Shown here: positions 1 to 11,300 of the stretch, piece after piece
Numbering within the stretch: position 1 is the first letter of the stretch
Layout of the letters: each line of letters starts with the position of its first letter
Assembly (NCBI GenBank): GCA_022414725.1
Contig: CM039462.1
Coordinates: 44,036,993-44,100,992 of the forward strand
DNA: 64,000 bases
Reading direction: 5' to 3'
From: Microglena sp. YARC
Taxonomy: Eukaryota; Chlorophyta; Chlorophyceae; Chlamydomonadales; Chlamydomonadaceae
Notes under the pieces: model-generated
Told to the model about the DNA's origin: nothing
Databases searched by the model: none
What the model saw: only the letters and a program-made list of their open reading frames with translations
Made by a program: the position numbers and the translations under genes

Positions 1-456
1 GTGTGAGTAGGTTTAAAGTTTCACCTCTCAGATCACCCCCACCCCCACCCCCCACCCCAGATCACCTGGATGACATGCTATGCTATGCTATGCTATGCTA
101 TGCTATGCTATGCTATGCTAGGGCAAGGAGTGTGAGTAGGTTCAAAGTTTCACCTCTCAGATCACCCCCACCCCCAACCCCCAACCCAGATCACGTGGAT
201 GACATGCTATGCTATGTTATGCTAGGGCAAGGAGTGTGAGTAGGTTTAAAGTTTCACCTCTCAGATCACCCCCAACCCCAACCCCCAACCCCCAATCTAG
301 ATCACCTGGATGACATGCTATGCTATGCTATGCTAGGGCAAGGAGTGTGAGCAGGTTTAAAGTTTCACCTCTCAGATCACCCCCAACCCCAACCCCCAAC
401 CCCCAACCCAGATCACCTGGATGACATGCTATGCTATGCTATGCTAGGGCAAGGAG
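1..456. repeat. Minisatellite, about 4 copies of a ~113-bp unit
   Basis: Four head-to-tail units start near 1, 131, 235 and 345. Each has a conserved start (GTGTGAGTAGGTTTAAAG), a C-rich stretch (ACCCCCAACCCC), then TCACCTGGATGAC and a (ATGCT)n run of variable length. Units differ mainly in the C-rich and ATGCT runs. It lies beyond the last RanBPM-like exon seen and may sit in an intron of that gene. Confidence 0.9.
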
Positions 457-625
457 CAACAATGTGGACCCAAGATACATGGATCGTACGCAGGGCCAGC
501 ATATCACATGATGTTGACTCAAGGTGAGTGGTGTGTGTGTGGTGTGGGGTGTGGGTGGGTGGGGTGGGTGGTGGGGTGGGTGTGTGTGTGTGGGGGGGGG
601 GTATTGGTAAAACATGACGTATTTA

Positions 626-796
626 GGGACCGGCATATCACATGATGTTGACCAAAGGCGAGTATGATATCATATGATATCATACAAATTACACCATATG
701 ATATTGTATATAAATAAGTCTAGCTTAGTCAGACTGCCGGCATCATTTGATATCATCTGATGACATGATATCATATAACATCATACTGCCATTCCC
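626..796. mobile_element. F1 MITE, TA-flanked palindromic element
   Basis: First of five F1 copies (also 5322, 15754, 33773, 40182). The ends are imperfect inverted repeats: GGGACCGGCATATCA at the left and TGCCATTCCC at the right. The body is rich in the palindrome ATGATATCAT. The flanks read TA on both sides, as expected for a Tc1/mariner-type target duplication. It codes for nothing. A loose fragment of the left end lies at about 493-525. Confidence 0.8.
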
Positions 797-815
797 TAAT
801 TGTACGCAGCTTTAC

Positions 816-3800
816 CTTCAGACCCATTTTCTGCAGATTTCCCTTGTACTGGTACCACTGGGTCTTTCAGCAGCTGAGGGAAGCTGGCAGTCATGAGCTC
901 AATTGCCGAATCAATGTCTCCACCATTTATAGCACTGCGAACACTCTTCCTTAGCTTCAGATTGCAATCCCCGTCCTCTGCGGAATCCACCGACATTTTA
1001 CTGCAGAGGGGGGGGGGGGAATGACAATGTAGGTAGACGTTTAAACCGTCATGTTGACATTTTGCGCGTACAAAAATCAGGTCCACGATTCAAGCTTCAT
1101 AACGAATGCATGGAGGGGTCAACAGGCCTCTCTTGTCCCCAGGCCAATTCCACAGGGCTCAAGGGGCTGGCTCAAGGGGCTAGACAGGCTTCCAGGGTAC
1201 CAAATCATCGGCTGAGCGAAATATAACGTTCTTGGAGACAAGTGAGGTGGGACAGCAACCCTTTATCTCGGTGGAACAAAACAAGCCTTGATTGATACCC
1301 TTCCCCATACTTTCTTTCAGAAAAATGATGCACAGGTCTGAACAGTGCAGTATGGAAATGACAAGTGCTAAAAGGGGTTGTGACGGACTGCAACGTAGCA
1401 TTTCAACATGAGAACGGCAACAGTTCAACCTTCAAGTTGTTTCAAATCAAGACCTATACCGGAACTAGAAACAAGTCCTAGGCGCGACGCAAGCGACCGG
1501 AAAATTGGCGGAGAGTGTTGGCTATTGGAGCGGCAGGAGGCACCGTAATTAAGTGCAGCGGACCGAAGCCAGGGTTTACGACTGGGCCAGGGGCCAGTTA
1601 GGGTCAGGGTTACGTGCGGACGATCGGGCAACAGGGTGACTCTGGGGGCTCCTTCTGGGGGGCTCTGCCAAAAAATGCTCTTCAGACTCAACTGCCATTC
1701 AACAATGCCCATTCAGCTCTGACAAGCCTCTCTTTCACTACAAGATCACAATGCATCTATCATCCTCGAACCTTGAACAAGCCTACTCCATCTCGCAAGC
1801 TCCAAGCCAAAGACTGAGGTTCTACCCTTATTCAATGCCCTTCTCTTCGTCGCCAGACGGCCGATTCGAAGTAATGAAGAGCAATACTTAGTCTTCGCCC
1901 CCTCTGTCTGCCTAACAATTTGAAGGTGAAACCATTTTTGATGACATCTACTACCAGGCCCTAGCCTCCACAGATATGATACCTACTCTCCCATTTTGCA
2001 CCTCAGTATTGGGGTTGTTCAAGCAAAAGAAACCTTGACCTTGATAAGTCGTTAAACTGTCAGTGTACAGACTTGGACATGTCTTGGAATCAGTCTGGGT
2101 TCGACCCCTGTCACACTCCCTGGATTCCGTGGCTATCGCACGGGGGGGGAAGTATTGTATATTAGTATTCGGTTAGACGCCGAATTGCTGGTACATAGAC
2201 CCTTGTAACAAGACTTATAAGGCAAAAGAAACACAACTATCCTCACCTGCTTGAGCTCTCCCCTTGTTCCAAATCCTCATCCAAAGCTAGAAGAGTATCT
2301 GCATCGGGGGGGGGGGGGGGGGGATTGCGGTGAAAAACTCCCAACAAAAAGCAGCACTGCTACTCAATAACTACAGCTCTTGGGATCTTGACATCCAATG
2401 GCAACTAGGGCTTTTTTTCAGCTACCAGGAGTAATCGCTACCTAGGACCCTGTTTGGGCCAAACCGTCCACTATCCTGAGACTCCCCTGCCCTGCCCTCC
2501 AACCCCCCCGGACCAGCTCGACCTACCCAAATCGCTACCAGGAGCCCAACCTTGAAAGACACGAAATCCCTGATTGCTACCAGAAGACCCCCTTTCTGAA
2601 ACGGAAAAATCGGATGGCAAATACACTTATCAGGGCCCCAGGTCATTTGCTTGCGCAGGAGCAATCGAACAGGCTGTCGGCAACTCAGAGATTTGAATGA
2701 GTCAAGTTGATTTCAAATAGAACATTGGTTCCTTCTTGGAGGACTCTTGTGGAACCAAATGTGGAGAGGTATGGTTGAACAAGATCATCAGAGCATCACA
2801 GACACTTTTGGCGGAGCCCCCCATTCTGGAGGGAGGGAGCCCCCAGGGTCACAAAGTTGTCCGTATGTGCGTCCGTGCGACCACAAGAGGCCAACTTCCT
2901 CAACTAACTGGCGCGTAACTAACTGGCGCGTAACTAACTGGCGTCGGGCCGCTGCACTCGATTCTGCTGCCACCTGTTGCTCCAATACCCAACGCTCTCT
3001 GCCCATTTTCTACGTCGCTTGCGTCGCCGCCTGGGACTTGTCCTTTTCAGCTACCAGCATCAGCTTCTAGGCAGCTCCCTGAGACTGCTACTGGGCCAAA
3101 CCCAAAGACTCCAGGAGTCCTGGAATGCTGACAATGTCAGCTTCCAGGTGCCTAGGTTGCTTACGGTTTGGATGAAGAGAGAGCCCGGGGAGCTGCCTAG
3201 AAGCTGCTGGTCATAGCTGGAAAGAAAAACTATGGTCACAGATCACCTCATCACCCAGAGGTGCATGGGAATACAAATAAAACAAGTGCGCCTTATTACG
3301 AGGCGCGAGGTTGAGGGGGCCAGCCTGTTAGCTTGCACTGGGGCCAACCACCAATGGTACATGGGAATTGGACAAGATCTAACCATTTATACCAAGATGC
3401 AAAGCATGGCAAACATATTAAATCCTTCACCTGCGTAGCCGTAGTGCAGGAGGTAGTTCCGAATCATCTGGAATGCAGGATGGAGACTGATAGCAACTCT
3501 GCACAGGGGGGGGGGGGGGGGGGGGGAGGGGATAAAGGCTTTTTTTCAGGCAGGGAGTTCTATGGTCTAGGTTGACTGCTTTCTCAGGACGAGATGTCAA
3601 CAGTTGGAAGAGGCAAGAGAAAGAGAAGAATGTTATTAATTATCTTGCACAAAGACAGAAACCAAGCGAACATGTGAGAAGCAATATCGTGTGCAACAAA
3701 AGATCTTCAGTTTGGTTCAACAAATGCACATCATGAACAGGCGCGACTTCAAAATTGATGTCCTTTCATTACACAATGCAAGGTCCAAGCTTGTTACACG

Positions 3801-6800
3801 GGCGAGTTCTATGCAGCATCGCAAGCGACGCTACAAATTGGCGGAGAGTCTTCGCGACGGAGCGACAGGTGGCAACGGAAGCGAGTTAGTTACGAGACTT
3901 TTGGCTGACTTGTCAGGCTTCGTCTCGGTCAGACGGTCACACGCAGACGGACAAATGGGTAAACCTGGGGGCTCACGCCCCCTTGAATAGGGGGATCAGC
4001 CAACAAGCGCCCAGACTCAAGGCCAGGATATACATGGCTATGAACTATGAATGCTGTCTGTTCCACACACATTACTTCAGTCTGCTGGTCAGCACCGCAT
4101 AGAGGCTTACCCCCCTCCCCCCCTACCCTCCCCCCCGTCCCCTACACCTACCCACAATCCCTCTCCCCCCTACTCCCCCCCCGTCCCCTACGACTGAAAT
4201 ATGAATGCTGGTCCATTGACCTTTCCAATTCCCCACCTCTCAATAGCCTCTTGTTTAGAAGCTCTCTCATCAGCAATGAGCCCCTGCACAACAATACAAA
4301 CGTGAAATGATAAGAGGATGGATATGCAGCACTCAGACATTCCTAAGAGTAAGTCAACTTTGGGTGACAAGTCCTATGCAGCGTCGCAAGCGACGCGGAA
4401 AATTGGCGGAGTGTGTTGGCAATGGAACGAAAGGTGGCAACGATGGAGCTGACCGAAGCGAGTTAGTTACGCGACCGTTGGCTGACGTGTTGGGCTCCAA
4501 TTTTTTTTCCGGTTGGACAGACGGACAAATGGGTAAACATGGGGGCTCCCGCCCCCTTGAAGAGGGGGCTCCGCCAAAAACAGGTGATTTATTGGAGTGC
4601 TCGCTGGCAATATGCAAGGCCGTTCATAACTGAATGACTCTCCTGTGTATTACCACCGTGCAACTTTCATCAACTGTTTGTTTTGGGGGCTACATGAGGC
4701 AGCTTCCTGCCAGCCCCATTAGCAAGCCGCTTGGTCAAACCCAAAGCTTGCAGCTGCACTGGAATGCCCACCCTGTCAGCTTTCATAGGCAATAGCTAGC
4801 TTTAGGCTTGGCCCAAGGTTGGGGAAAGCGAGCTACATAAAAGCTGCTACGCGTAGCCCAAAAAAGAAACAGTGCATTCATCAGCAAGAATGAAAGTAGA
4901 GATATGTTGTTCTGAAAGTTGCACCACCATTACACGTCTGAATCATCTTTGAGAGGTGACATAAGGAATGCCAATGAAGTTAGCAGCAAATAAATCAAGG
5001 ATATGTTTTCCTCTATATATAGCGATCGCTAGTTTTGACCCCGTACTGGAGAAATGATCGCTACAAAACAGAAAAAAAGAAAAACAAATCCCCCAAATGG
5101 CCCCCAAAAGCTACAAAAACCACTAAAACGCTGTCCCTGGAGGATGCCTAGAACAATCAAGCTAGAAAAAAAACCAATTTCAGATTTGAAAAAAAATCAC
5201 TGACATAAATACTTGCCATTCCACGTTGAAATCTTCCCCCCCAAAAGGAATTAAGAACCATATGTATAAGGCTTATGGGCAATATAAGTATAAGACTCGT
5301 GCTGACCCCTACATATATGTAGGGACCGGCATATCATATGATGGTGACCTAAGGCGAGTATGATATCATACAAACTGCATACTATGATATTGTATATAAA
5401 TGGTAACTTCAGCTTAATAAGACTGCCTGCGTCATCTGATATCATATGATGAGATGACATCATACAATCTCATATTGCCGTTCCATACATTTATGTATGT
5501 GACCAACACCTTCACCTTGCTCACCTCGACATCGAACTTGAACGGCTGCTGTCCGAAGTTGACCTCAACAGATTCCCCCTTGCTAAAATTGAGAGAAAAG
5601 GGGGCATGTCAGAATTATTGCCAGGCTACCTGATTGCTCACAGCAATGTGAAGTAACAGATAGATGACACACTGCTTTCTGCCTCGGCTTCGAGCAGCAG
5701 CTTCTAGATAGCTCCCCCAACCTGCCAGTAGGCTACACCCAATGATGTCAGCAGTGCTAGAAATCTGAGAACGGCAGGTTCAAGGTTGACTAAGTGGCGT
5801 ACGGTTTGGCTTGGTAGCCAGGAAGCGGAGTTGCCTAGAAGCTGCTGCTCGTAGCTGAAAAGAAAAACACTGAGATGACACTACTTATTTGCCGACAAAC
5901 TAAGCAGGTGGATGAGAAAATAAATGGAGTACAAAGGATGGTCACTGCCGAGTGGAGGAAGCACTGGTAAAATGGCAACTAAAATGTACAGGTTGTGGTC
6001 GATTTTAAAGGGTAAGTCGACCGTTGATATACCGGTTGTTGTTGTTGTTGTTGTTGCTATTAGACCAAAACAAGGGTCTAATTGCAGTGGCTATTTTGCT
6101 AGTGGAGGAGGGTACCAGGGACTCAAGTTTGAAGCAGAGGCAGTGTTTGAGGTTAGGTAGGAACGAAGGAAGGCGGCAATGAAACCCAAGGAAGACAAAG
6201 CGATCGATTGACTATCAAACCCAGGATGTCAACTCAAATTACCTGTGCAATCCAATCGTTGGAATCAGGCAACCCCGTACGTTGCTGAATGCCGTCTTAA
6301 GCATGACTCCATTCTTACTGCGAGGTAGAAGAATGAATAAACCTTAATTCGCATAATTTCACTGAATTTGACACTTTGACTGCTATCGTATTCTCACGGT
6401 GATCATGCTGCATTGCCAATGCCTGGATGAATGCAAGAGGAAGCAACAGTTGTTTTATGTTTTAACTGCCTGTGTTTGTGTGTCTGTGCGCGCAAGCACA
6501 TTTGATGTATGAGTCTACGAGTCCAATGTGTCCAATGTGTGCACGAGGGTTCGCAAGTGGAAGTACGTAAGAGATTGCAAGCACAGAAGCTATCTGAAGC
6601 AAAGCAAGCACTAGCATCTTCACAAACCAAGCAGCACTTTGTTGCTTTTTCAGGTCAGCATGATGTGATCCATCAGAAGCTTCAGGAGGGTTCAATTGTG
6701 TATCAGCTGAACACGCTGCCAGATATAAAAAAAACTGTGAAAATATGTGAAAAGCAGGGAAAACTCTCGTGTCTCCATCAAAATCCAGTGGGACACCCAC

Positions 6801-7961
6801 ATCCCCACAGTACATACGTGAAGAATATGTCCCGTGTCGACCAGATGATACCTGCCCCGACAGTGTCATCTGAACCAAACAGAGGGCCATATTCCTCTCC
6901 CTTTCCAGAGCCTCCAAACTTGTGGCCATCATCCCCGTGATAGCCATAGCTGTTGGCTTCCCACCTGCATGCAAGGTCGCAATCGCACCGTCAACTCAAG
7001 CTTTGATGTTTTTGGAGGTAGAGCCCTGACCCTAACCAATGATGCTGCATTATAGCATCCACAGACTCGACCTCTTCCAACTATTCCTCTTAAATCTGGT
7101 CGTCTACCTACAGTCTCCAGCAAGGACTCACATACAGTAGTAGACAGGTCAATTTAATGCATCTGACAGAAACTGGAAAAAAATACATAAACGTGAGCTC
7201 GTGCAGAATGCATTCTGAGAGTTATAACTTCATGCTCTTGTCACAAATCCCCTCAGCTTGGTGGCACCCGTGTATCAGTTACTAAGGACAACAGATATAG
7301 CTGGTTGCAATGGAGCCTCAACATTCTCGTTGATTAATTATCCCTGACTCCTTTCAGTAATGACCATGGAGCCGCCCCAAACATAGCCAACACATCGCAA
7401 AGACTGATGCATCTGTTATCTTGCGTGCAAGATTGAAATGGCAATGGTTGTGGTGTATATTAGGAAGCAGAGCTTCAACTCGTGATCACAATGATCTTCA
7501 CTGAGTCTGGCCACTTGGTTTCCAGGCCTCATCCTAGTCCCTGTCCCTAACCCCGCCCATGATCTCATATGCCATCCCCTTGACTGCCATGATAGGGACA
7601 TTTTATGTTCTAGATCTGCCCTCCAAAATCAGCTGACTCACCCAGGCTGTCTTGTGCACCGAAAGCCCTTGTCGCTGAATCCTATTGCCAGTGTCCCCAT
7701 TTCGCCCCTGCCCAACACAGTCATCTCGAAATAGTACAGAAGCTGCTTAGTAGGACTTGGGAAATTCGCTTGGATTGAACCAACGTCATTAGACGAGTTC
7801 GCAGTAGCGGATGCAGTGTACCGAGCACTCAGCCGAGTACTGCCCAATTCGAGGCCATATCCTTGGGCGGACGTGCTGAGCTCCGTTGGACGGATTTCAT
7901 CAAACCCGCTGAACGCTGCCCAAGCATCCGTGCTCATTACTCCAGTGAAGTATTCTTCAGC
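816..7961 (-). CDS. RANBPM: RanBPM-like protein (SPRY-LisH-CTLH), partial at 3' end
   Basis: Family role: scaffold subunit of the GID/CTLH ubiquitin-ligase complex. Exons, right to left: 7937 (ATG)-7642, 6964-6818, 6317-6243, 5582-5525, 4283-4237, 3498-3431, 2298-2247 and 1000-816; every junction is GT-AG and in phase, giving about 309 residues in the window. The SPRY domain spans about 35-192 (LYYFEMTVLGRGEMG; PGWE then SYGYHGDDGHKFG; TKNG; GCLIPTIGLH; VNFGQQPFKFDVE). A linker reads DERASKQEAIER. LisH is about 213-237 (MIRNYLLHYGYADTLLAL). CTLH begins near 263 (GGDIDSAIELM, FPQLL). The donor at 815 sends the gene beyond the left edge, where the rest of CTLH/CRA should be. The exon may reach back to an acceptor at 7961, making 7962-7938 5' UTR or extra N-terminus. 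Introns hold F1-F3 repeats. Domain order is typical. Confidence 0.88.
1471..1675 (-). mobile_element. F3 element (GGCGGAGCCCCC family)
   Basis: F3 elements are ~200-230 bp. One end is a GC-rich hairpin of the form TTTTTGGCGGAGCCCCC..GGGGGCGGGAGCCCCC. The other end carries the palindrome CGTCGCTTGCGACG then CTGCATAGGACTTG. This copy is in reverse orientation and diverged, in an intron of the RanBPM-like gene. Confidence 0.7.
2306..2323. repeat. Poly-G run forming an acceptor C-tract
   Basis: On the minus strand this run is a pure C tract that ends in GATGCAG, the acceptor of the RanBPM-like exon at 2298-2247. Similar tracts precede the exons at 3498 and 1000. Confidence 0.8.
2805..3040 (+). 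mobile_element. F3 element
   Basis: Starts TTTTGGCGGAGCCCCCC and ends near GTCGCTTGCGTCGCC..GGGACTTG. It has an internal triplication of CTAACTGGCGCGTAA. It abuts an F2 foldback element, an order also seen at 41.4 kb. Confidence 0.75.
3043..3229. mobile_element. F2 foldback MITE
   Basis: F2 elements are ~185 bp with ~40-bp inverted ends containing AGCAGCTTCTAGGCAGCTCC at one side and its complement at the other, bordered by TTTTTCTTT / AAAGAAAAA. The middle includes GCTGACAATGTCAGCTTCCA, itself palindromic. Eleven full or half copies lie in this window. Confidence 0.85.
3288..3353 (+). repeat. F6 repeat (GCCTTATTACGAGGCG)
   Basis: A ~65-bp repeat running CGCCTTATTACGAGGCG, GTTGAGGGGGCCAGCC, CTTGCACTGGGGCCAAC. 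Similar copies lie at 12912, 14212 and 57040, with partial ones near 10127, 10976 and 40113. Confidence 0.75.
3800..4002 (-). mobile_element. F3 element, reverse orientation
   Basis: Begins AGTTCTATGCAGCATCGCAA and ends in a decayed GC hairpin (CGCCCCCTTGAATAGGGGG). Intronic in the RanBPM-like gene. Confidence 0.7.
4368..4582 (-). mobile_element. F3 element, reverse orientation
   Basis: Well preserved: AAGTCCTATGCAGCGTCGCA at the left and GGGGGCTCCGCCAAAAA at the right. Confidence 0.8.
4678..4870. mobile_element. F2 foldback MITE, diverged
   Basis: The ends still pair (GCAGCTTCCTGCCAGC against the AAGCTGCTACGCGTAGC side) and the centre keeps CCCTGTCAGCTTTCA. Intronic. Confidence 0.65.
5006..5202 (+). 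mobile_element. F4 element (GCGATCGC family)
   Basis: F4 elements are ~200 bp. They open with CTATATATAGCGATCGCTAG, continue TTTTGACCCCGT, contain runs of AGCTACAAAAA and AACGCTGTCCCTGGAGG, and close with CAGATTTGAAAAAAAATC. No inverted ends are visible. Other copies are at 14446, 33098, 47043 and 50088. Confidence 0.75.
5322..5484. mobile_element. F1 MITE
   Basis: Has both F1 ends (GGGACCGGCATATCATATG and ATTGCCGTTCC), ~163 bp, TA-flanked at the left. Intronic, about 40 bp from the RanBPM-like exon at 5525. Confidence 0.8.
5676..5869. mobile_element. F2 foldback MITE
   Basis: Inverted ends CGAGCAGCAGCTTCTAGATA and TGCCTAGAAGCTGCTGCTCG frame a diverged centre. Confidence 0.8.
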
Positions 7962-8336
7962 CTGGTATGTAGTGGGGTTTCGACAAAGAAGATAGAAGTC
8001 AAGGACAACTCCTTGCTGAAGATATAATTATAAGGATCGAATGCGGCGTGATAGGTTAAAAGAACACGGTTGTATTGATGCTACATTTACGCACATATAT
8101 GCACCGAAACCAAGAGCACTGAGCTACTCCATAGTAGCCGAGGCCCCCAGCAGATGGGCTGGCTGGTTCCCAAGGCCAGCCGTCTGGCCCAGGAACCCAG
8201 GGCAGGCATGAAAGAACATGTCTCAGTTGGGGTTAGAAAAACGTTATTTGCTACATCATCATAACTGCTTCTGGAAGGAGAGCTTTCAAACAAACAGCTC
8301 GTTCATCTGCGATCCGTGTCATATTTTTTACGAGCC
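7938..8336. promoter_or_regulatory. Shared upstream region of two divergent genes
   Basis: The RanBPM-like ATG (7937, minus) and the ClpF-like ATG (8337, plus) face away from each other about 400 bp apart. Both promoters and 5' UTRs must lie here unless an upstream exon is missed. It holds no repeat-family member, unlike almost every other non-coding stretch in the window. No TATA box or other motif is convincing. Bidirectional use is inference. Confidence 0.45.
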
Positions 8337-11300
8337 ATGCTCTGTCCGTCACAGAGGCTGACCGTGAACTCATCACGCCGATCATCGGCTGTGCTGGCTT
8401 CAGGGCATGCAAAGCGCACGATCTCTGGCAAGCAGTCTCATGCTGTGCAACGCCAGAGCTTGGCTCAGAGGCGAAGTCTCTCCCCATTAATCGCCACCTC
8501 CCCAGCACGAGGAAGAAGTGTCTCGAGCAACGCAGCATCTGATGACACCACTTCATCTGGTGAAACTACTTCATTGGAGCCTGCAAGGTCCTCCCTGGTT
8601 CAGGCTGAGACAGTGTACTTCATTTTCCAGCTGGACCTAGACTCGCAGTTGCAGCAGTACCTCAACAAAGAGGCTTATGATATGGCCCAGGAAGTTAGGT
8701 TGACGAGAGAGAGGGTGAGAAGCTGAAACTTAAGTTACAGTTGCAGGATAGAAGCTGAGCAGTGCATAGTTATACTTATCTGGCTTCCACAAATTCATGT
8801 CTTTTGGGAGTGAGCTTTAGTCCCCTGTCACCGGCTCCTCCAGAACATGAGAACAATGGAAACCAGTTATTTACTGTTTTGTAGAGACCTCAAATTAAGC
8901 TTAGGTTGTAGCTTTGACAAACAGTATTCAAATTTCATATTATATAAATTCTAGACTTGGATGACATGGCTCGAACTGAGAGTCAGCCCAGGTGAATTAG
9001 CAGCTTATCTCCTAAAGCCACATTCTTGATCTCCCACGAGGGAGTCTAAGGCTTGACACAAAAGCACACAGTAATCAATAGATTGCTTCCTCTTTTGTGA
9101 ATCCATGCAACCTGTCGGCCAACAGCCAATGACCAAGTCGCCTCTCCTATGCCGTCCTTGTTTGCACCACTATGTCAAACCGTCTGTTATCAACTTATGC
9201 TGCCTGTCGTGTGCTCGTTAGGTAGTCTCACCAGCATATTTTGCAGCTCATTCTGATGTTCCCCATCTTGATAGGCCATTCTGTGCAGTACATAGTATTT
9301 TGCCTTCTGCAAGGCTTACTGGGGTTTATATTAGGGTGTATTGGGGTGTATATAAGGGTGTAATCGCGGATGCTCCTTTCACTGTTTCTTAGGTTTTGTC
9401 GTTTTCTTAATTCCCTTGAAGCTTTCAAGACTTAGCTGTTTCCCAGGAAGTCAACCCTTAGCAAACTCAATATGTAAGGGTGTCATGGATAACATAGTGC
9501 AGAACCTGAGATCTGCTCTTGTGGAATCACGCCTTGGGGTAAATGTAGTGCTGTTTTTCGCTTTAGCCCCCTCTGGACCCCCCAGGGGTCCTGGGGCTGA
9601 AGCCCTAGGTTCCCCCCGTGTCTCTCTCCGCCGTCTGTCTGTCCGTCTCTATCCGTCTGTCCAACAGCTGTCCAGGCGTTTGAACGATTCCAACCACCTC
9701 TGCACCCACAATTTTTGCTCATAGTTGGAGTACGCATGACTAGAGTTATCAGCATCGCAGCCGTCAAGATCCTTCGCAAAAGTTGTTCTATGTTTGTAGC
9801 TCTATTCGGCTACGAGTAGCTACTTTCTCCACTACTTTCGAAACTCCCTGCCGGTGACTGCTAAAGCGATTTTCCGTGTCGCTTGCGACACGATCTTAGA
9901 ACTTGTCTTTTCGGCTACCAGCACCAGCTTCTAGGTGGCTCCCTGAGACTGCCACTGGGCCTAACCCAAATATTCCAGGAGCACTGGAAAGCTGACAATA
10001 TCAGCTTCCAGGTGCCTAGGTTTCTTAGGGTTTGGATGGAGAGAGATCCCAGATAGCTACCTAGAAGCTGGTGCTCATAGCTGAAAGGAACAAATATGGT
10101 CACAGATCACCTCATCACCCAGAGGTGCATGGGAATAAATAGAAAATCAATAAACAAATTGTACGCCTTATTACCATGAAATGCACAAAGAAGGTAATGA
10201 TAACGTCTGGTGGGGCGTGGTCTTAAGGGAACCCGTCTTACGCGGGCAGAGAACGGTCTACCACCTCGACTGGACAAGCTACCATCGCGGTTGACAACTA
10301 CCTGCAACGCTAAGGGTGACCTTAGGGAGAATAGAACCCCCGACCCTTCGTTGTTTTAGCGATTTGGTGTACCACTAGACCAATCGTATCACTGAAACGG
10401 GCTACCATGAAATGTAGGTGGATGCTGCTGTTGAGAAAATGAAGGAGAGGAAGCTCCAGAACTCTGGTTCCCCAGTTGTATCAAGTGACTTGTCTCCCAT
10501 GGACTTTGCTTCAGAAGGGCTTAGGCTTCGCAGTGAGATGCAGAGAGCTGTAGAACAGGAAAGGTGAGCAGAAGAATGAATATATATCATATGGAATTAG
10601 TGCTGATAATACTGCTTGCTTGCTGCAATATTGCCTTTCTTTTTTTAATGATTTGTTGGATGACTCCTCCCAGATGTTGCAGAACAGGCTTGTCTTGGGT
10701 CAACATTGTCCTGCCAATGATAATGTAATGTAATATAATATAATGTAAGAAGGCCTGGAAGGAAACAATGAGCGTGCCGGGAATCTGGCGACACTTGTGA
10801 AAAACAGTATTGTGCCTGTGGTTAGACATGGCAGTTTGACAGATTGAGTATGGCAGAAGGATTGGAATGTGTGCAGATTCATATGAAGATACATCTGGTT
10901 CCTGAATGTCTAGGTAGCAAGCCACCCATGAGGTGGCCTACATGCAGTGCATGAACATGTTGAAAATTGAAAATCCATACGCCTTGCCACGGGCGTAAGG
11001 TTGAAGGAACCTTCCCGTTCGCATGCATTATTCATACTGAAGAGTGGTTACTATGACTATGATGATGGTTTTGGTTTCGCTGACCGCTATTGCGCCTGCG
11101 CTTGGACTGTCGCAAGGTAGCACCTAGGGAAGTTCTCTACCTCTTCCGAGACGGCAGGTCTGAAAGTTGGGATCCTGGCAAGGGCTCAAACCGCAGACTT
11201 GTCTGGCTAGATTCTACGGAGCCATACAGCTATAGCTCGATATGAACATGTTGAAACATTGCAGCGGTCTGTCTATAGCTTATCCCCGTATGACGAATGG

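Noticed and set aside
6462..6974. Frames on both strands near 6.5-6.9 kb (up to 170 codons)
   Set aside because: Wrong-frame readings of the SPRY exon at 6818-6964 and its introns; the in-phase exon reads SYGYHGDDGHKFG.
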